Source: Hypomesus transpacificus (taxonomy: Eukaryota; Chordata; Actinopteri; Osmeriformes; Osmeridae). Taken from it: a DNA stretch of 64,000 bases. The first letter of the stretch is position 1; each line of letters begins with the position of its first letter. The notes below the pieces were generated by a model. The model saw only the letters and a list, made by a program, of their open reading frames with translations. It was not told the origin of the DNA and searched no databases. The position numbers and the translations under genes are program-made. Of the stretch, positions 40,101 through 59,787 are shown in pieces. Location of the stretch: contig NW_025813881.1 of assembly GCF_021917145.1 (NCBI RefSeq), positions 16,994 through 80,993 of the forward strand, given 5' to 3'.

Positions 40101-42739
40101 AAGCCAGCCACCGAGTCAGTCAGTCAACCGAACAGAGAAACATTTGAGGTTAGAGGCTACTAACCAGCCAGGCAGCCAGCCAGGTATAAGTCACTACAAT
40201 GGTCAGAGATAAGGGTAAATAGACCAATGTATCTAGCTGTCTCCCTATCTCTCTCTACCTACCTCTCTCTCTCCACTTTTCTCTTTCTTAATCACCTTAT
40301 TTTTCTTCTCCCTGCCTCCTTCCATCCCTGGCTTTCTCGCTATACACCAACCATGAGTCCAGTCCATCATTTTCACCACCATATTCATATACTGGCAGGA
40401 ACACACTGTATGTATGACTGGGAGAGATGAAACATTAGCATAGAAATGGCCTTAAATCATGAGTGAAGCCCGAGGAGAAAGGAGCAGGTCATTAATAACC
40501 GCGTCACATCACCAGGTGGCATATCCTTAAAGAAGAACCTGATGGCAGGCCCTCCCTTGGGTCCATCCGCAGTCTGACGGGCTGGCATGCTGCTATTACC
40601 ACAGGAGGGAGACAGCTGGATCCACGGAGAGAGAACAATGGGGGCAGGGAGGCCAAAGTAAAGAGATATGGGTGTGAGTGCGTGTGTGTGGAGGGGAGTG
40701 TCCATTAAAAGGTGAGTGTCTGGGTAGACCAGGGGGAGGGGGAGGGTTGAAAAGGCCTATAGAGCCTAGAGATGAGCAGGCTAGTGGTACACACAGGCTT
40801 TCTTGCTTTGTTTATCTTTGGTTGCTGTTCCGTGAAAATGGAAAGTGGGGGGGGGGAAAGTATCCTGTTCTATAGGATGCCACAAAACAAGACTACATAA
40901 TTTCCTGCGGTCCTATACCTCCATCTGGTGGTGGACGTTTGAACTGCTACAAAGATTGTCCGCATTGGGGCAGGTTAAATGAAAAAGCATTGCCTTCCTA
41001 TTCTGAGGCACAACTGAGTATTGTACATATACGTACGGAATGAGTGCTACATATCTCCTCAGGGTATCCAGGAAGGCCTGGCATCCTCCTTGGTGAAAGT
41101 GGAGAGTATGAGTCTGGGAACTGTGGTTCTTCAGGGCTGTTTTGTTGTAGTCCTTCAGGGTGAGTTCAAGGTAGGACCAGCCCTCTTCCTTCACTCTGAT
41201 ATAGTCCAGGACACTCAGACTAAAACTAAAAGCCTGCTTGGGCACACCTGGAGGGGAGTAAGAAAGAGAAGGGTGGGGAACACACACATACACAAAAATG
41301 AAACACGGAGCTTGCATTATAATACATCTGATTTGGGGACACCTGGATTGTAAATGAGGAAGACAAAAAAACAAGGGAAACACAGGTGGGCATGCAGACA
41401 CAAACTGCAAAAAGGACTGCAAGGAATTGCTAGTGTCCAGTGGCATTTTAATATGTTGCCAATGTTAAACATCTGTTTGAAGGGAGGGATGAACACAGCT
41501 GTGTTAAGGAAAACCAGAAGCTTTTGATTTCTCTTCTCTAGTCTCAAAATGAATCCATGCAACTACCCTGTCTATAGCTAGGCCTTATGAAAGGGTTTAA
41601 GGATTCTAAAGAGGAATGGAGGGAAATAGACTGAGAAGGGAGCTAACAGAGAGAGGAGAGAGAGAGAGGGGTAGAGAGAGAGAGAATTGAGAGGGGAATG
41701 TTGCCCTTTTCACCTTGTTTGTCTTGCTTGGACATACTTAGAATTCAGAGCAGCCAGGATGTTGGACTAGAACAAGTTAGTCTACTGATTACAGAACACA
41801 TGGAGGGAGAAGGAGAAAAGGATGGATAGATGACTGTAAACACAACCAAAGTGCCAACCTGTTTCAGTGCTGCAGGGCTCTGGGCCCCTCCGGTAGTAGA
41901 CAGCATTGAGCAGATCCCACTCTGCCTCACAGCTCAGCTGAGGCTCAAGCTTCCTGCTGGAGGGGGTACGGGCTTCCTCTGGATTTAACTCCACCACCAC
42001 TTCCCCACTCTAAAGAGAGGGGCAGAAATACAGGAATCTTAACCTCAACTACCAGTGTGCCGTTATGGATGTAATCAGTGGATGACACTTTTGTGACTTT
42101 TGTCATTTGAACCTATCGACTGCATTAAGACTGGAAAATGCATTTCCTAGGCTTGGATGTGGATTGATGTTATTCAACTGAATGTGTTGCGTGCCCCCTC
42201 TTACTTTATCAATGACTTGCAAACGCCCAGATGTAAGGGAGTCCTGTCCATCGATTATCTCCGAGTCCGTGTGCATAAACACACCTTCCTTTTCAAAAAC
42301 CACCTGAGGAGTGGAACGTTAATGAACACAAAAGAGTTTTGAGGAAAGAAAGTAAAACTCCGACCATTCCCGATTGAGAACTATGGGGGGTGAGGGTGTA
42401 TTTGATTCACAGTCACATATGCCAGGCCTACTGTTAGCTATATAGCAAATAATATTTGCTATATAAATAATATTTGCTATTAGGTAGGTAACTATGATCC
42501 GTATAGGCACAACACTTGGCCTAGCAGGCAAACATATTATGGGCATTAGCGACACTTCCTTGACCAGTCTAAATTGTGCTCTAATGCAACAGCTTTAACT
42601 GGTATTTAACTACAATTAACGGACAATCGCAGGGTCACAACACGCTTCCATAACGTTTTCTAAACTACGGGGTTGAATATTGTATGTTGAAAAAGTATTT
42701 TCTAAGTTTACCTACCTTAAAGTTCGCTGAAGTCGCCAT
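27221..42739 (-). CDS. tbc1d15: TBC1D15, Rab GTPase-activating protein (16 coding exons, 675 aa)
   Basis: Coding exons, in transcription order: 42716-42739, 42205-42303, 41859-42009, 41037-41247, 38417-38519, 36491-36736, 34849-34977, 34470-34573, 33169-33263, 30994-31113, 30644-30744, 30209-30308, 28892-28989, 28241-28357, 27592-27678 and 27221-27463. Phases join to 2028 nt and all introns are GT-AG. An N-terminal regulatory part (about 1-320) carries VFEKEGVFMHT and QSFENLLDD. The TBC domain (about 320-545) has both catalytic fingers: IEKDVNR with Arg393, and YVQGM with Gln431. The last exon gives VVEILGLD and then an acidic, Pro-rich tail. The family stimulates GTP hydrolysis by Rabs, Rab7 being the best-known target, and is recruited to mitochondria through Fis1 to control lysosome and mitochondrial dynamics. 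Length fits human TBC1D15. The paralogue TBC1D17 is the alternative, but RAB21 and TMEM19 as neighbours favour TBC1D15. A residue block in exon 6 is expanded, and intron 9 carries an LTR-like insertion. Confidence 0.93.
27769..27960 (-). mobile_element. tRNA-derived SINE, full-length copy (in TBC1D15 intron 15 zone)
   Basis: On the minus strand it begins GTCAGGTGACTGAGCGGTTA (box A of a Leu/Ser-type tRNA). A degraded box B (GGTTGCCAGTTCAATTCC) follows, then the body with CCTTGGGCAAGGCACTTCACC, and the LINE-like tail with GGATAAGAGCGTCTGCTAAATG and an AAATGTA repeat. It is about 190 bp, between TBC1D15 exons 14 and 15 and in the sense orientation of that gene. Confidence 0.8.
28358..28411. repeat. 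(CA)n-(TA)n compound microsatellite abutting TBC1D15 exon 14
   Basis: CTGACACACACA... then ATCG and an AT run. On the coding strand this is a UG repeat ending directly in the CAG acceptor of exon 14. Confidence 0.95.
30046..30105 (+). mobile_element. Very degraded SINE-tail remnant
   Basis: CTAAGGATAAAAGTGTCTGCC resembles the shared tail GGATAAAAGCGTCTGC. It lies in TBC1D15 intron 12 (between the exons at 30209-30308 and 28892-28989). Nothing else of the element is left. Confidence 0.25.
30309..30347. repeat. (CA)n abutting TBC1D15 exon 12
   Basis: CTGACACACACACAC... with one ATAC break. On the coding strand it forms the UG-rich tract directly before the exon 12 acceptor. Confidence 0.95.
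30805..30858. repeat. (GT)n microsatellite in TBC1D15 intron 10
   Basis: About 25 GT units, 60 bp upstream of exon 11 on the coding strand. Confidence 0.97.
31143..32591 (+). mobile_element. Solo-LTR-like insertion in TBC1D15 intron 9
   Basis: A 1449-bp segment opens TGTAGCAGAG, closes TTTACACA (TG...CA), and is flanked by the 6-bp duplication CAACAG (31137-31142 and 32592-32597). A TATAAAA box lies at 31717-31723 and AATAAA at 32219-32224, as expected for an LTR promoter and poly(A) site in plus orientation, antisense to TBC1D15. There are no gag, pol or env open frames. TGGCGCCC with a GGAAC extension lies at 31819-31831 and resembles the start of a primer-binding site. It could mean that the true LTR ends near 31816 and part of an internal region is retained. 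Confidence 0.5.
34097..34148. repeat. (GA)n microsatellite in TBC1D15 intron 8
   Basis: An uninterrupted GA run inside a longer purine-rich stretch from 34010 to 34180. Confidence 0.97.
38090..38108. repeat. Poly-C tract, 19 bases
   Basis: Uninterrupted C in TBC1D15 intron 5. Confidence 0.95.
38522..38561. repeat. G-rich tract next to TBC1D15 exon 5
   Basis: Runs of 6-9 G interrupted by C or A. On the coding strand it is an almost pure C pyrimidine tract ending in the exon 5 acceptor CTCCAG. Confidence 0.9.
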
Positions 42740-42782
42740 GTCACCTGATGTCGAATTTGTGTTTACAGTGACGCGCACTGAA

Positions 42783-42802
42783 CACGTGACACGTAGTCAC
42801 GT
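42783..42802 (-). promoter_or_regulatory. E-box/CLEAR-like element upstream of TBC1D15
   Basis: On the minus strand the sequence reads GTCACGTGTT (42781-42790), matching 8 of 10 positions of the TFEB/TFE3 CLEAR consensus. A second half-site, ACGTGAC, lies at 42796-42802. They sit 44-63 bp upstream of the TBC1D15 start codon (42739), in a CpG-bearing, TATA-less stretch that is probably the core promoter. USF, MYC or CREB family proteins could also use these sites. Confidence 0.35.
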
Positions 42803-44925
42803 TTTGTTTTAGTTTTTTTGGAAAGGGATCGCCCCCATAGACATAATACATATATGTATGCTCGCCCCCACCATTGATCTTACTCCCAGACAGTTACCGA
42901 TAGAGATCTGTCACAATGATACGATCCGAATTGATTCGGTATGATTTATTATTTTGACTTATCCGTTTCAGAAATAGTAGCTGTTTACTTATTAGAAATC
43001 AAGGTTTCCTTCCTGGATTCAAAGCAGGTGAATGTACGAACAGCACCGTTGCCACTTCATGGCAGAGGAAAGCTGGAATTGTTCAATTTACAGATAAGTC
43101 AGGAAGGATCCAGGAAACAATCTTTGTTTTGACTAGGAATCCATTAGGAGGTGAGATTTGACTGCGGTTTGTTTCTCAGGGGGGACAGTGGGAGGCTCTG
43201 GAGGTGTGATGTATCACTCTCATGAAGCGTTCTGCCTCACTGGACACAATCTGTTCTCAGTTCGCACAAGTAGAAAGCGCTAAAAGCCTAAATACGTGGT
43301 TCCTGTTAAGTGAAGAACAGAAAGGTGTAAACTGCTAAATTCACAAAAAGAAAGACAAATGTGTCACTGTAAAACTGACTGGATAGCTATTTGCACAGGT
43401 CAGTGATGCCTCAAGCCCAAATATGTTAGGTCTCAGGTTGATATATCGCCACCCAGTGGCCAAACACCACACTGAAGCTGGTGTAGACAAGTTTTGCTAG
43501 CTATTTTAGCTTCTATTCCAAAACCCCTCCCTTCAAAGCCACTCCCACAAAACATGTAAACACGGAAATCGAAACCAAGACCTGCCATGAAACGCTCTCT
43601 ACCCACATACACGTATTCCCTTTTACATTCATCATTGCCTACACCATCTTTGAAGTCAGTATGGCTGTGCAGCCCAACAGCTGTGCATGTTATTCACCTG
43701 GCCTGGTTTACTACTTCCATGTATGATGAGGGTGTATGATGTATGATGATATCAAATATATTACAATAGCTACTATAACCCAGCCTGGAACTGGATTTTA
43801 GACATAGACCTCTACATAATTTGCTTTGCTTGCACCAAACCCTGGTTGTGCCCATCCCCAAGAGGACAGTGACCCAGTGTCCAGTCTCTGTGAGAATCCC
43901 AGTCCAGTCTGTGTGAATACGATCAGTTAACCTAGCTTCCGGTGGCTGCCAAGTGAATGAAGCCTCATTAGCATTCTTCACCAATCCCTCAGCCCTGACT
44001 GAATCCGGTGCTCAGTCCTTGAAAAGGCAGATCTCTTCACTACAAACCTTCAGAGCAGCAAGTATTTTCACAGTCTGTATCAATTGCAGGCAGAGGGCAT
44101 GACTGACACTATGACACTATACATGTATGGGGATGAAAATCCTCTTCAGATATAGTATCATGCATCAGCTTCATCATAGGAATCTTGGCTTGCTGACTGG
44201 AGATCCAGACAGCAACATATTCTATAGTCAGAGAAAAGCTGAGAGCTGTCAAGCTAATCAACATGAAGAAAGTTTAACTGCTGTAAGTTAATGGATATTG
44301 TCTGAAACGTTACTGATAGTCTGAATCTGTAGAACACTTTGGTAGAACGTTCAACAAAACTCTTGAAGGATTTTGTACTAATAAAATTGGTTTCAAATTT
44401 AAATAATGACAATGTTTTTGACACCTATGCGTTGTAAATTGTTATAATTGTTCTATTACAAAACACTTGACACTAGCAGTTAAAAAATTACAATTCCGAA
44501 AAAGTGTGCTTTCACCCACAACTGTTATCTTAATTTTACAATCATCAACAAGACTTCTGTACACTCGTCTACACCTGCACACGTTCCCCCACAGCCTGGA
44601 AAGCAGATCAAATATTATGTTTTACACAATGTTCTTTTCTTTTTTTTGTTGTTTTTTTTTGTTGTTTAACAGAACGACTCGGCAAAGAGAGAGAAGTACA
44701 GTATTATACCAAAAGCATCGAGTGTGACGGGCCAGTGCAAAACTGCATTAATCAAAGACACCTTTTTTAGGTCAAAGAGAGAGAAAGAGAGAGATAGAGA
44801 CCAAGGAGAAAGACAGAGCTGTCAAAAGAGCTTACTGCAAAAGTAGTACAAAGGAGATTTGGACGTGTACAGATTTCCATACGACATGTGCACTTTAAGT
44901 TATTAAATAATAAAGATTTTATATT
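42803..44925. other. TBC1D15-RAB21 intergenic spacer
   Basis: Unique sequence between the TBC1D15 promoter and the RAB21 3' UTR. A poly-T stretch lies at 44639-44665. No exons or structured elements were noticed. Confidence 0.6.
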
Positions 44926-44931
44926 TTTATT
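44926..44931 (-). terminator. Candidate poly(A) signal of RAB21
   Basis: A minus-strand AATAAA lies 511 bp past the RAB21 stop codon, inside AT-rich DNA. It implies a 3' UTR of about 0.5 kb. Longer forms are possible. Confidence 0.4.
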
Positions 44932-45441
44932 CTAAAGTAAAACAAATGAAGCATTTACAAATCAAACTGACATGCACATTATTTTTGTCAAGAACTGTCA
45001 TAGAAATCAGCGTATGACAGAGTGAGGGTGTACAGTATGTGTGTACAGTATGTGTGTACAGTAAGTGTGTATAGTAAGTGTGTGTGTCTGGGAAACATGT
45101 TCAGGGGAGGCCAGAGTTAGAAGAAGTCCTGTAGCACGTGGTGGGGAGGAGGAGGAAATCCATTTCTCTTTTACTCTCCAAGACAGCAGTCAGATGTCCC
45201 TTACTGTATAGGGGTGTGGAGCAGGAAGAGGAGGTACTGAGCACCCTATCAGACAGAGAGGAGTAGGACAGGGGCTTGAGCGCACATGAAGAACAGCAGT
45301 CTTTGTGGACACGCGGAGAGGACTGGGGCTGGGGCCGAGGGCTGGGAGCAGGTCACAGTCCTGGGTGTCTTGGGGTCATGGATGCAGGGTTAGAAGAGAA
45401 AAGGGGGGGATAGGGAGGGGGTCCAGGATGCCTATAGTGGG

Positions 45442-51202
<5,761 letters not shown>

Positions 51203-52295
51203 GGTAGCGAAGAAATCCTTCCTATATGAATACAAGTAGCCCCGTACAAGTGCCTTCCGCCAGTCACATTAGATAACTATCTATCCGAGGGAAAGGGAAT
51301 TAACCTCAGGAGTGTATCGATTAATGGTAAATGCTAAACCTAGACAAGACTCTAAATGACAGCTAGCTTGCTTTCACCCAGCCTTCGATCGCTTTTCTCT
51401 CACCCTACTAATGGCGTCTCTGTGCTTCCTCTCTACGTCATGCCATGGAAAGATCATATGATGAACCGAGAAGTCACATCCGAAAGTGGCTTTAATGTGG
51501 TGACATTGATCTCACTTTCCCAAAATGTTAGCCATGTTAGACACGACATAATAACAATTTCGACAATATGACATTTTGCTTGCTTGCTTATGATTAAGTG
51601 AACATGAACATATTTTATATCTGAATATTCTGTTGTCATTCGTCGTTGAAAATACATAACAAATAATAATTTTACATATGGTAATCATATTTTAGTAATA
51701 TTTCCGATTTTTTGCCCGTCTGTTCCATCCATTCTAAGCAGTGTTTGTTAAAGTGTGCATGCAAATGTATTTTCTTTATATTCTTTTGTTACACCAACAT
51801 TCAACAATGACCAAAAGTTTTAAGCAGCAAAATAATTTAGATTAATGCAACCTATTTTAGATAAGATCCAGTGCAAATAGCATACAGAATGCAGACTTGA
51901 ATAGAGAGCAACACCTTGACCAGAGGCTGTGTACAAGACTCCAACATATAAAGGGAAAATAGCAGCAAACATTTACCTAAAACACAATACTAATATGTGT
52001 CTCTTGTATTCAAGGCAGAAAAAGCGTGTAACCAAGAATAAGGCACAACCCAGTGCATGGATGGATTATTAGCCAACTATTTGACTCTGCAGATTGCACA
52101 CATGGAAATTATTCCCACAAAACACCAACTGACAGATGACAACATGCCTAGACTTGTCAGTGCAATTAATACTGCACCCTGAATCATAGAGGACACCAAG
52201 GTTAAGTTATTACTTGTCTTAGCCCGAAGATCTTATAATGACAGAAAACTGCACATCATTGCCCAGCAGGGCCCACAACACATTAATCTAACAGG

Positions 52296-52815
52296 TTATC
52301 TAGAATTTTCTTTTCCGTCCTGGTTGGGTCTGGATAGTTGGGATGATGGCTGCCTGCAAACAGATAGGAAAGATGATATGATTTATGCTTGATTTAGTTT
52401 CTCTCCCTAGCTCTCTGTCCCTTTAACCCTATCCTATCCACATACACATCAACATTATTACCATTAAAATATTTGATCTTACATGCTTTTGGTGGCTTTC
52501 TTAATCAGCTGGCGGGTGCATGGTGACATCATGCTGTCAGTGGGGCTCCGTATTTCAGACCTGGTCCACAGGGAGGGGGGCGAGGGGAGGAGGGAAGCAT
52601 TTAGTCAACTAGGCTATGAAACAGGTAAAAAGGACTGATGGCTAATGTTAATAATGATTTCTGTAATTTTTCTTTGTTCAGTTTTGTATTATAATGATTT
52701 AATCTTATAAAATATGTACTCACTTTTCTTGAATCTTCTTCCTTTTGGCCAAGCTCGGGGTCGGTGGTTGGTTGCATTTGACTTCTGTAACCTGCAATAC
52801 TTTTCCAGTGTTCAT
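52296..52815 (-). CDS. Unidentified 75-aa basic protein with CDK-type sites and a KEN box (3 coding exons)
   Basis: Coding exons: 52724-52815, 52483-52560 and 52296-52353, total 228 nt. A probable non-coding first exon ends at 52987 with the donor GTGAGT. All splice sites are GT-AG, and only one frame stays open through all three exons, with phases joining exactly. I do not recognise the protein. It is very hydrophilic and basic. It has a proline-directed threonine in the first exon (PPTPSLAKRKK, residues 17-27), two further SP sites in the second (RSPTD and MSPCTR), and DGKENSR at the C-terminus, which contains a KEN degron of the type read by APC/C-Cdh1. Nuclear location and cell-cycle control are inferences from these motifs and from the CCAAT/TTCGAA promoter upstream. 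No gene is listed here between TMEM19 and RAB21 in human as far as I recall. It could also be a fragment of a transcript with a UTR function. Confidence 0.6.
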
Positions 52816-53093
52816 ATTCTTTCTGTAACAAGGATAAGAATGTAGAAGCAAATATTAACTTTGTCTTGCGTTGGTATCACTTTTGTCCGCTCAAAAATGG
52901 GAAATATGCATAAGTAGGTTAGGCTATGTCACGTTGAAAATCTTATTTTATCACCAAAACAATCAATTATAATTTGTTAAACTCACTTTAAAAACACGTA
53001 TCCGTACCCGATAAGTGACTCTCACAGATAGTTCAGGTCTGACTGCTGACAGTAATAACTAGCACGTAGCTGTTATGTTATGAACATCGATAT

Positions 53094-53142
53094 TTCGAAG
53101 GTGGCTCTCTTTGACGTATTTCGAACACTGGCATTTCATTGG
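53094..53142 (-). promoter_or_regulatory. CCAAT box with two TTCGAA (CHR-type) elements upstream of the 75-aa gene
   Basis: An inverted CCAAT box (ATTGG on the plus strand) lies at 53138-53142. Two copies of TTCGAA lie at 53120-53125 and 53094-53099. A CRE-like TGACGTA overlaps 53112-53119. The probable leader exon of the 75-aa gene ends at 52987, so the start of transcription should lie just downstream of these sites. CCAAT plus a CHR element (TTTGAA or TTCGAA) without a TATA box is the known layout of DREAM/MuvB-controlled G2/M genes. The assignment is inferred from motifs only. Confidence 0.4.
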
Positions 53143-53637
53143 TAGTTTCCGCGGCACACGCCTAGGCTACATTTCTAACATTCCCACCCCAATCCCACAA
53201 ACTGGATCTACATAATGTTTATTCTTTGTGGTCTGAGTTTTCAAAAATAAACCGTTCTCACAACACATCTTTCCAATAAAGGTTTTGGATTATTCGAATC
53301 GTGTGTTTCATCATCCCGTGGAATTATGATACATTATAATATTTTATGATATATTATATATTATTATAATCTGAATGTTTGCCGGGCACTATAGAGAACA
53401 CCCACAAATGCTCCCTAGTTGTCCCTGGCTTTCCCAAATTTTAACTCATTCCAAACTAATCATGTAGTCTAGATCAGTTTAATTTAACTGACGAAATTAG
53501 GAGTAGGCTACTGCATATTCGACATGACAAACACATTTTCAATGCGAAATGTTATGGAGATTACATTGGCAATGTGAATGATCAATTGTTTAGTTACGGA
53601 TTTACTATTTATGTAGGTGGCATAAAACAAAAGCTGT

Positions 53638-53710
53638 CGCCCAACGTGGGGCTCGAACCCACGACCCTGAGATTAAGAGTCTCATGCTCTACCGACTGAG
53701 CTAGCCGGGC
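53638..53710 (-). tRNA. tRNA-Lys (anticodon CTT)
   Basis: The minus strand folds into a complete 73-nt cloverleaf without CCA. The acceptor stem is GCCCGGC with GTTGGGC (two G-U pairs), the D arm contains AGCTCAGTCGGTAGAGC (box A), and the anticodon loop reads ACTCTTAAT with CTT in the anticodon. The T arm contains GGTTCGAGCC (box B), and the discriminator base is G. There is no intron. A run of four T follows on the minus strand near 53629-53634, suitable as a Pol III terminator. It lies 0.8 kb upstream of the small KEN-box gene and 1.1 kb downstream of TMEM19. Unlike the SINE heads in this window, every stem is intact, so it is a real gene rather than a derived repeat. Confidence 0.97.
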
Positions 53711-54160
53711 GTATCATGTGTGAAAGACACGCTTTTTAAAACTCCTCGGAATGTGAACTCTGACCTTTTCTAGGAACAGGTTGTTGTCGAAGACGGCGAT
53801 CACACTATTAATGCTTCAAGGCACATGGAATGTGGCTTTTAACAAGCCAGTAACTGATGGCTTTGAGGATTTTTTACACCTGTATTCGAATCTTGAAAGA
53901 AATGTCCTCGAATGCATCCCTAATTTCTCCTCAAAGGCTACCTGCGACTGTTTAAGGCACACAGGGGGAACGTCTGTCTGGAATAGAACACAACATGAGT
54001 TTCTTTGGCATAGCTGTCGGGTTCTGCTGTGTATGCAAATGATGATGGCTGGTAAACTATTAACTTTGCATGCGGACTCCAAACCCTTGCACCCTGGTTT
54101 CCAAGAACCCAAAACTGGTACTGTTCACATAATGCAACAAGGTCAAAATCTAGGAAGCAT

Positions 54161-54166
54161 TTTATT
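54161..54166 (-). terminator. Candidate poly(A) signal of TMEM19
   Basis: This minus-strand AATAAA lies about 0.68 kb past the TMEM19 stop codon. If used, the 3' UTR runs antisense to the 3' half of the plus-strand open frame at 53811-54236. Confidence 0.35.
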
Positions 54167-54843
54167 CCTGTTGTGCTTCATACAAACCCTGAATGCTTTC
54201 AAGTTCTTCGTTTCAATTACAAATACGTCAATTTGAACACGGGGTTCTAGCAGTGTCACATCACAACAATCACTTGCCATGTCTATCTCCATGACAACGT
54301 CACAACCACACAAGTTAACAATGGGTAAGTAGAGCCTCTCAGGTATACAGGTTTTACCTAGCAACGAAGCATGATGCCTTTTGCACCTGTGTTTCTGTCA
54401 TGGAAGGTGAGCAACAGCGTTTAAGGATGTACATCATGTAAAACATAATCATTGTGTCATACTAAAGGTCAACTTAGCAAGGCATGATGCATCATGCTCT
54501 CCCATGTTTTTTGACATTGCAAAAAACATTTTTTGTAATAAAATAAAAAAGTCAGCGCACCTGATTGTCTTCCAAGTGTACAAAAGGTGCATTAAAGATT
54601 ATGGCCTCTTAGGTCCCCTCCTCAAAGTAAAATGTTGCATTAGTTAGAAAGGTGCACTTTAAGTTAAATTCACTGAGATTTTAAACTGGGGAGTCGGTTT
54701 TGCTAAATTATCTCTCACTTTTCTTTGTATTTGTTTCAGAATCATTGATCAAACCTAAGATACTCACAAAAGGCTCAAAACAATGAATAACCTTTTCCCC
54801 CTACACCCTCTTATAAAACTGAAGGTCCTGAAGACTGAAGCCC

Positions 54844-57574
<2,731 letters not shown>

Positions 57575-58646
57575 GGCGAGACCCTGTGGATTACAATGAC
57601 ATGTAGTCTAAAGTTCATGAGAGCCATGATGAGAAGCAAAACAAGCAGTTATATTCTGTCATCAACATTAGTTAGGTAAGCTAGCGTTACTAGTATAAAC
57701 TGGATAAAGCGTTAGAGACGAAGTATACAATTGTGCACCTCCAAAAACTTGATTTAGGGCCATGACGAGTCCAGTGTCTTCCATTTTGAAAAAACTGATA
57801 CTGTAAACAAATCACTTGCTAAAAACAAAATTCAAAACAAATACTTAAATCATAGCATGGGGTGTCCCCCGAATCGCTAGCTGGCTACCAATATGGCTAG
57901 CTGAAAGCATTATCCGCTTCCAACCACGGTCAATGCCAACTTCCGCTGTCGAATCAGGGAAGATCATTTAAAGGCACAGTATCGCAAGTATGTTGGTCTT
58001 GACAACGAAATGTTTGAACTATTTTAAAACCAATTTTAAGACAATTCTGCAAATACTGTAGCGTTTTGACTGTTGCAATCAATACACTATTACCGAGCTG
58101 TCAATTGCGTTATTCTACCTCATGACTGAATGTGGAGAAATATGTAAACTACAGTTCATATATTATGAGAGTTTTTCAAAAAATAAAAAATAAATAAAAC
58201 AAAATATATAAAAAAATAAATAATAATATAATGCATTTAAATTGCATCCTAAAATAACAATTGTGTACTTCTAGAATTTAAAGAACGTAACACAACATTT
58301 ACGTGTTCAAATGAATGCACTTTTACCCCCAAATACAAACGAAATTCTTTGTCACATGACACTATCACCGAAACCCCTTGTTACCTACCTAAACGTGAAT
58401 GAGAGGTTGGGACCAGATGGATTCTTCTCTGCGTAGCACGTTGGAAGCTGGATCTGTAAAGTCTTTTAAAGCACCCATCACAGAAGATGGATCCACCCGA
58501 AATGAAAGCATGTCCAAAAGATGAACCATCACATGACATAAGATCTCAGACTGAGGGCCTTTTGATGGCCTACCATCAGACATCAAACATCTCAGCTGGC
58601 CGACACACTGAAGAACAAACACAGCTTTATGTCAAACTTACTGGAC

Positions 58647-58694
58647 ACGGGGGGACGGGGGGACGGGGGGACGGGTGGACGGGTGGACGGGGGA
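58647..58694. repeat. GGGACGGG 8-bp minisatellite
   Basis: About six copies of GGGGGACG or GGTGGACG. The plus strand has repeated G runs suited to G-quadruplex formation. Confidence 0.9.
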
Positions 58695-59787
58695 CAGAAC
58701 CAGCCGATAACACAGAAAAGGAGCTCTTAAAAGCGATGTTCTAGTCTCTTAGATCTACTCAGCACATGTTCTCTGACTGCATGTGCCTCCTTCCAGGAAG
58801 CTAACTGAATGCTCTTTGGTTGTCCTTGTCTATCAACGCATGGCAGTGCCCTGGAACTTCCAGATGAACGGAAACCATAAGTCTTAGCTTACTGCGTCAT
58901 AGCATTGATGGATGATTGTCTAGTGTCTGTGTGTTTTTACAATACAGGATAAGATATGTGCAATATTAATACATATGTCTGGAGATGTTGCCCTCAAATT
59001 CAGCCTTCAAGAAGTTATTTGTTTGTCACTTGATATCCATCCTTTCTGGAGGTCCCTTGGCAGTTACATATTAAAGCCACAAGAGGACACCCTATGTCAA
59101 CTTTATCGACTTGTACCGCCATGGACTTCAAACAGCTTCAGTCACCCCGGTCCACCCTGGTAAATACATTTCCCTCCAAGTATGTACATGTTGCATGGGA
59201 GCATAAATGTATTGTAAACACAGTTGACTTGAAACTGGGACTGAAATTGTTTGTGGAGCTGGGTTTCAGGCTCTGAATAAGTGGCCTGTAGGTGAGTGGT
59301 GATTACTGATTAACCACGGCATAACTAGATGTGGTTCTGGTGTTCGTGGGCCTGACTGTAAACTACAGGTGGAGTGTGACCAATTAGAATGCTTTCATCA
59401 AACACCTCTGTCTGCATGGAAGGACATGTAGTATTCTGCTACCTGGAGGAGGTGATGTCATCGTGTGTGTGTGTGTGTGTTGTTTTCGTGGCTCCTTATA
59501 GTCTGGGTGGGAGAAGAATGGTCTGGAGTCTTTTTGTGCTGCACCAACCTGGCACCACCCCTCTGATAATACCCTCCCTTGGGGTTCCCGGACAAAAAAC
59601 GTGTCTATGTGTGTTAGGGAGTGTGTGGGTGTGGTTATGTGTGTGTAGCACTTTGTCTTGAAGATACAATAAAGGAAAGTAAGGTGATCCTCAAAAAACC
59701 TCAAAGACATAGTTCTTTTAAATATGGATGAGTGTTTTTGTGTTCTGAGATGGAGAGGGAGAAAGAGACAGACACACACACAGGCAG

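Noticed and set aside
27221..42739. TBC1D17 as the identity
   Set aside because: Catalytic exons fit either paralogue, but linkage to RAB21 and TMEM19 is that of TBC1D15.
52601..52831. Alternative minus-strand frame (EYEHWKSIAGYR) over the first coding exon of the 75-aa gene
   Set aside because: It meets a stop codon as soon as it is spliced to the next exon, while the chosen frame stays open through all three.
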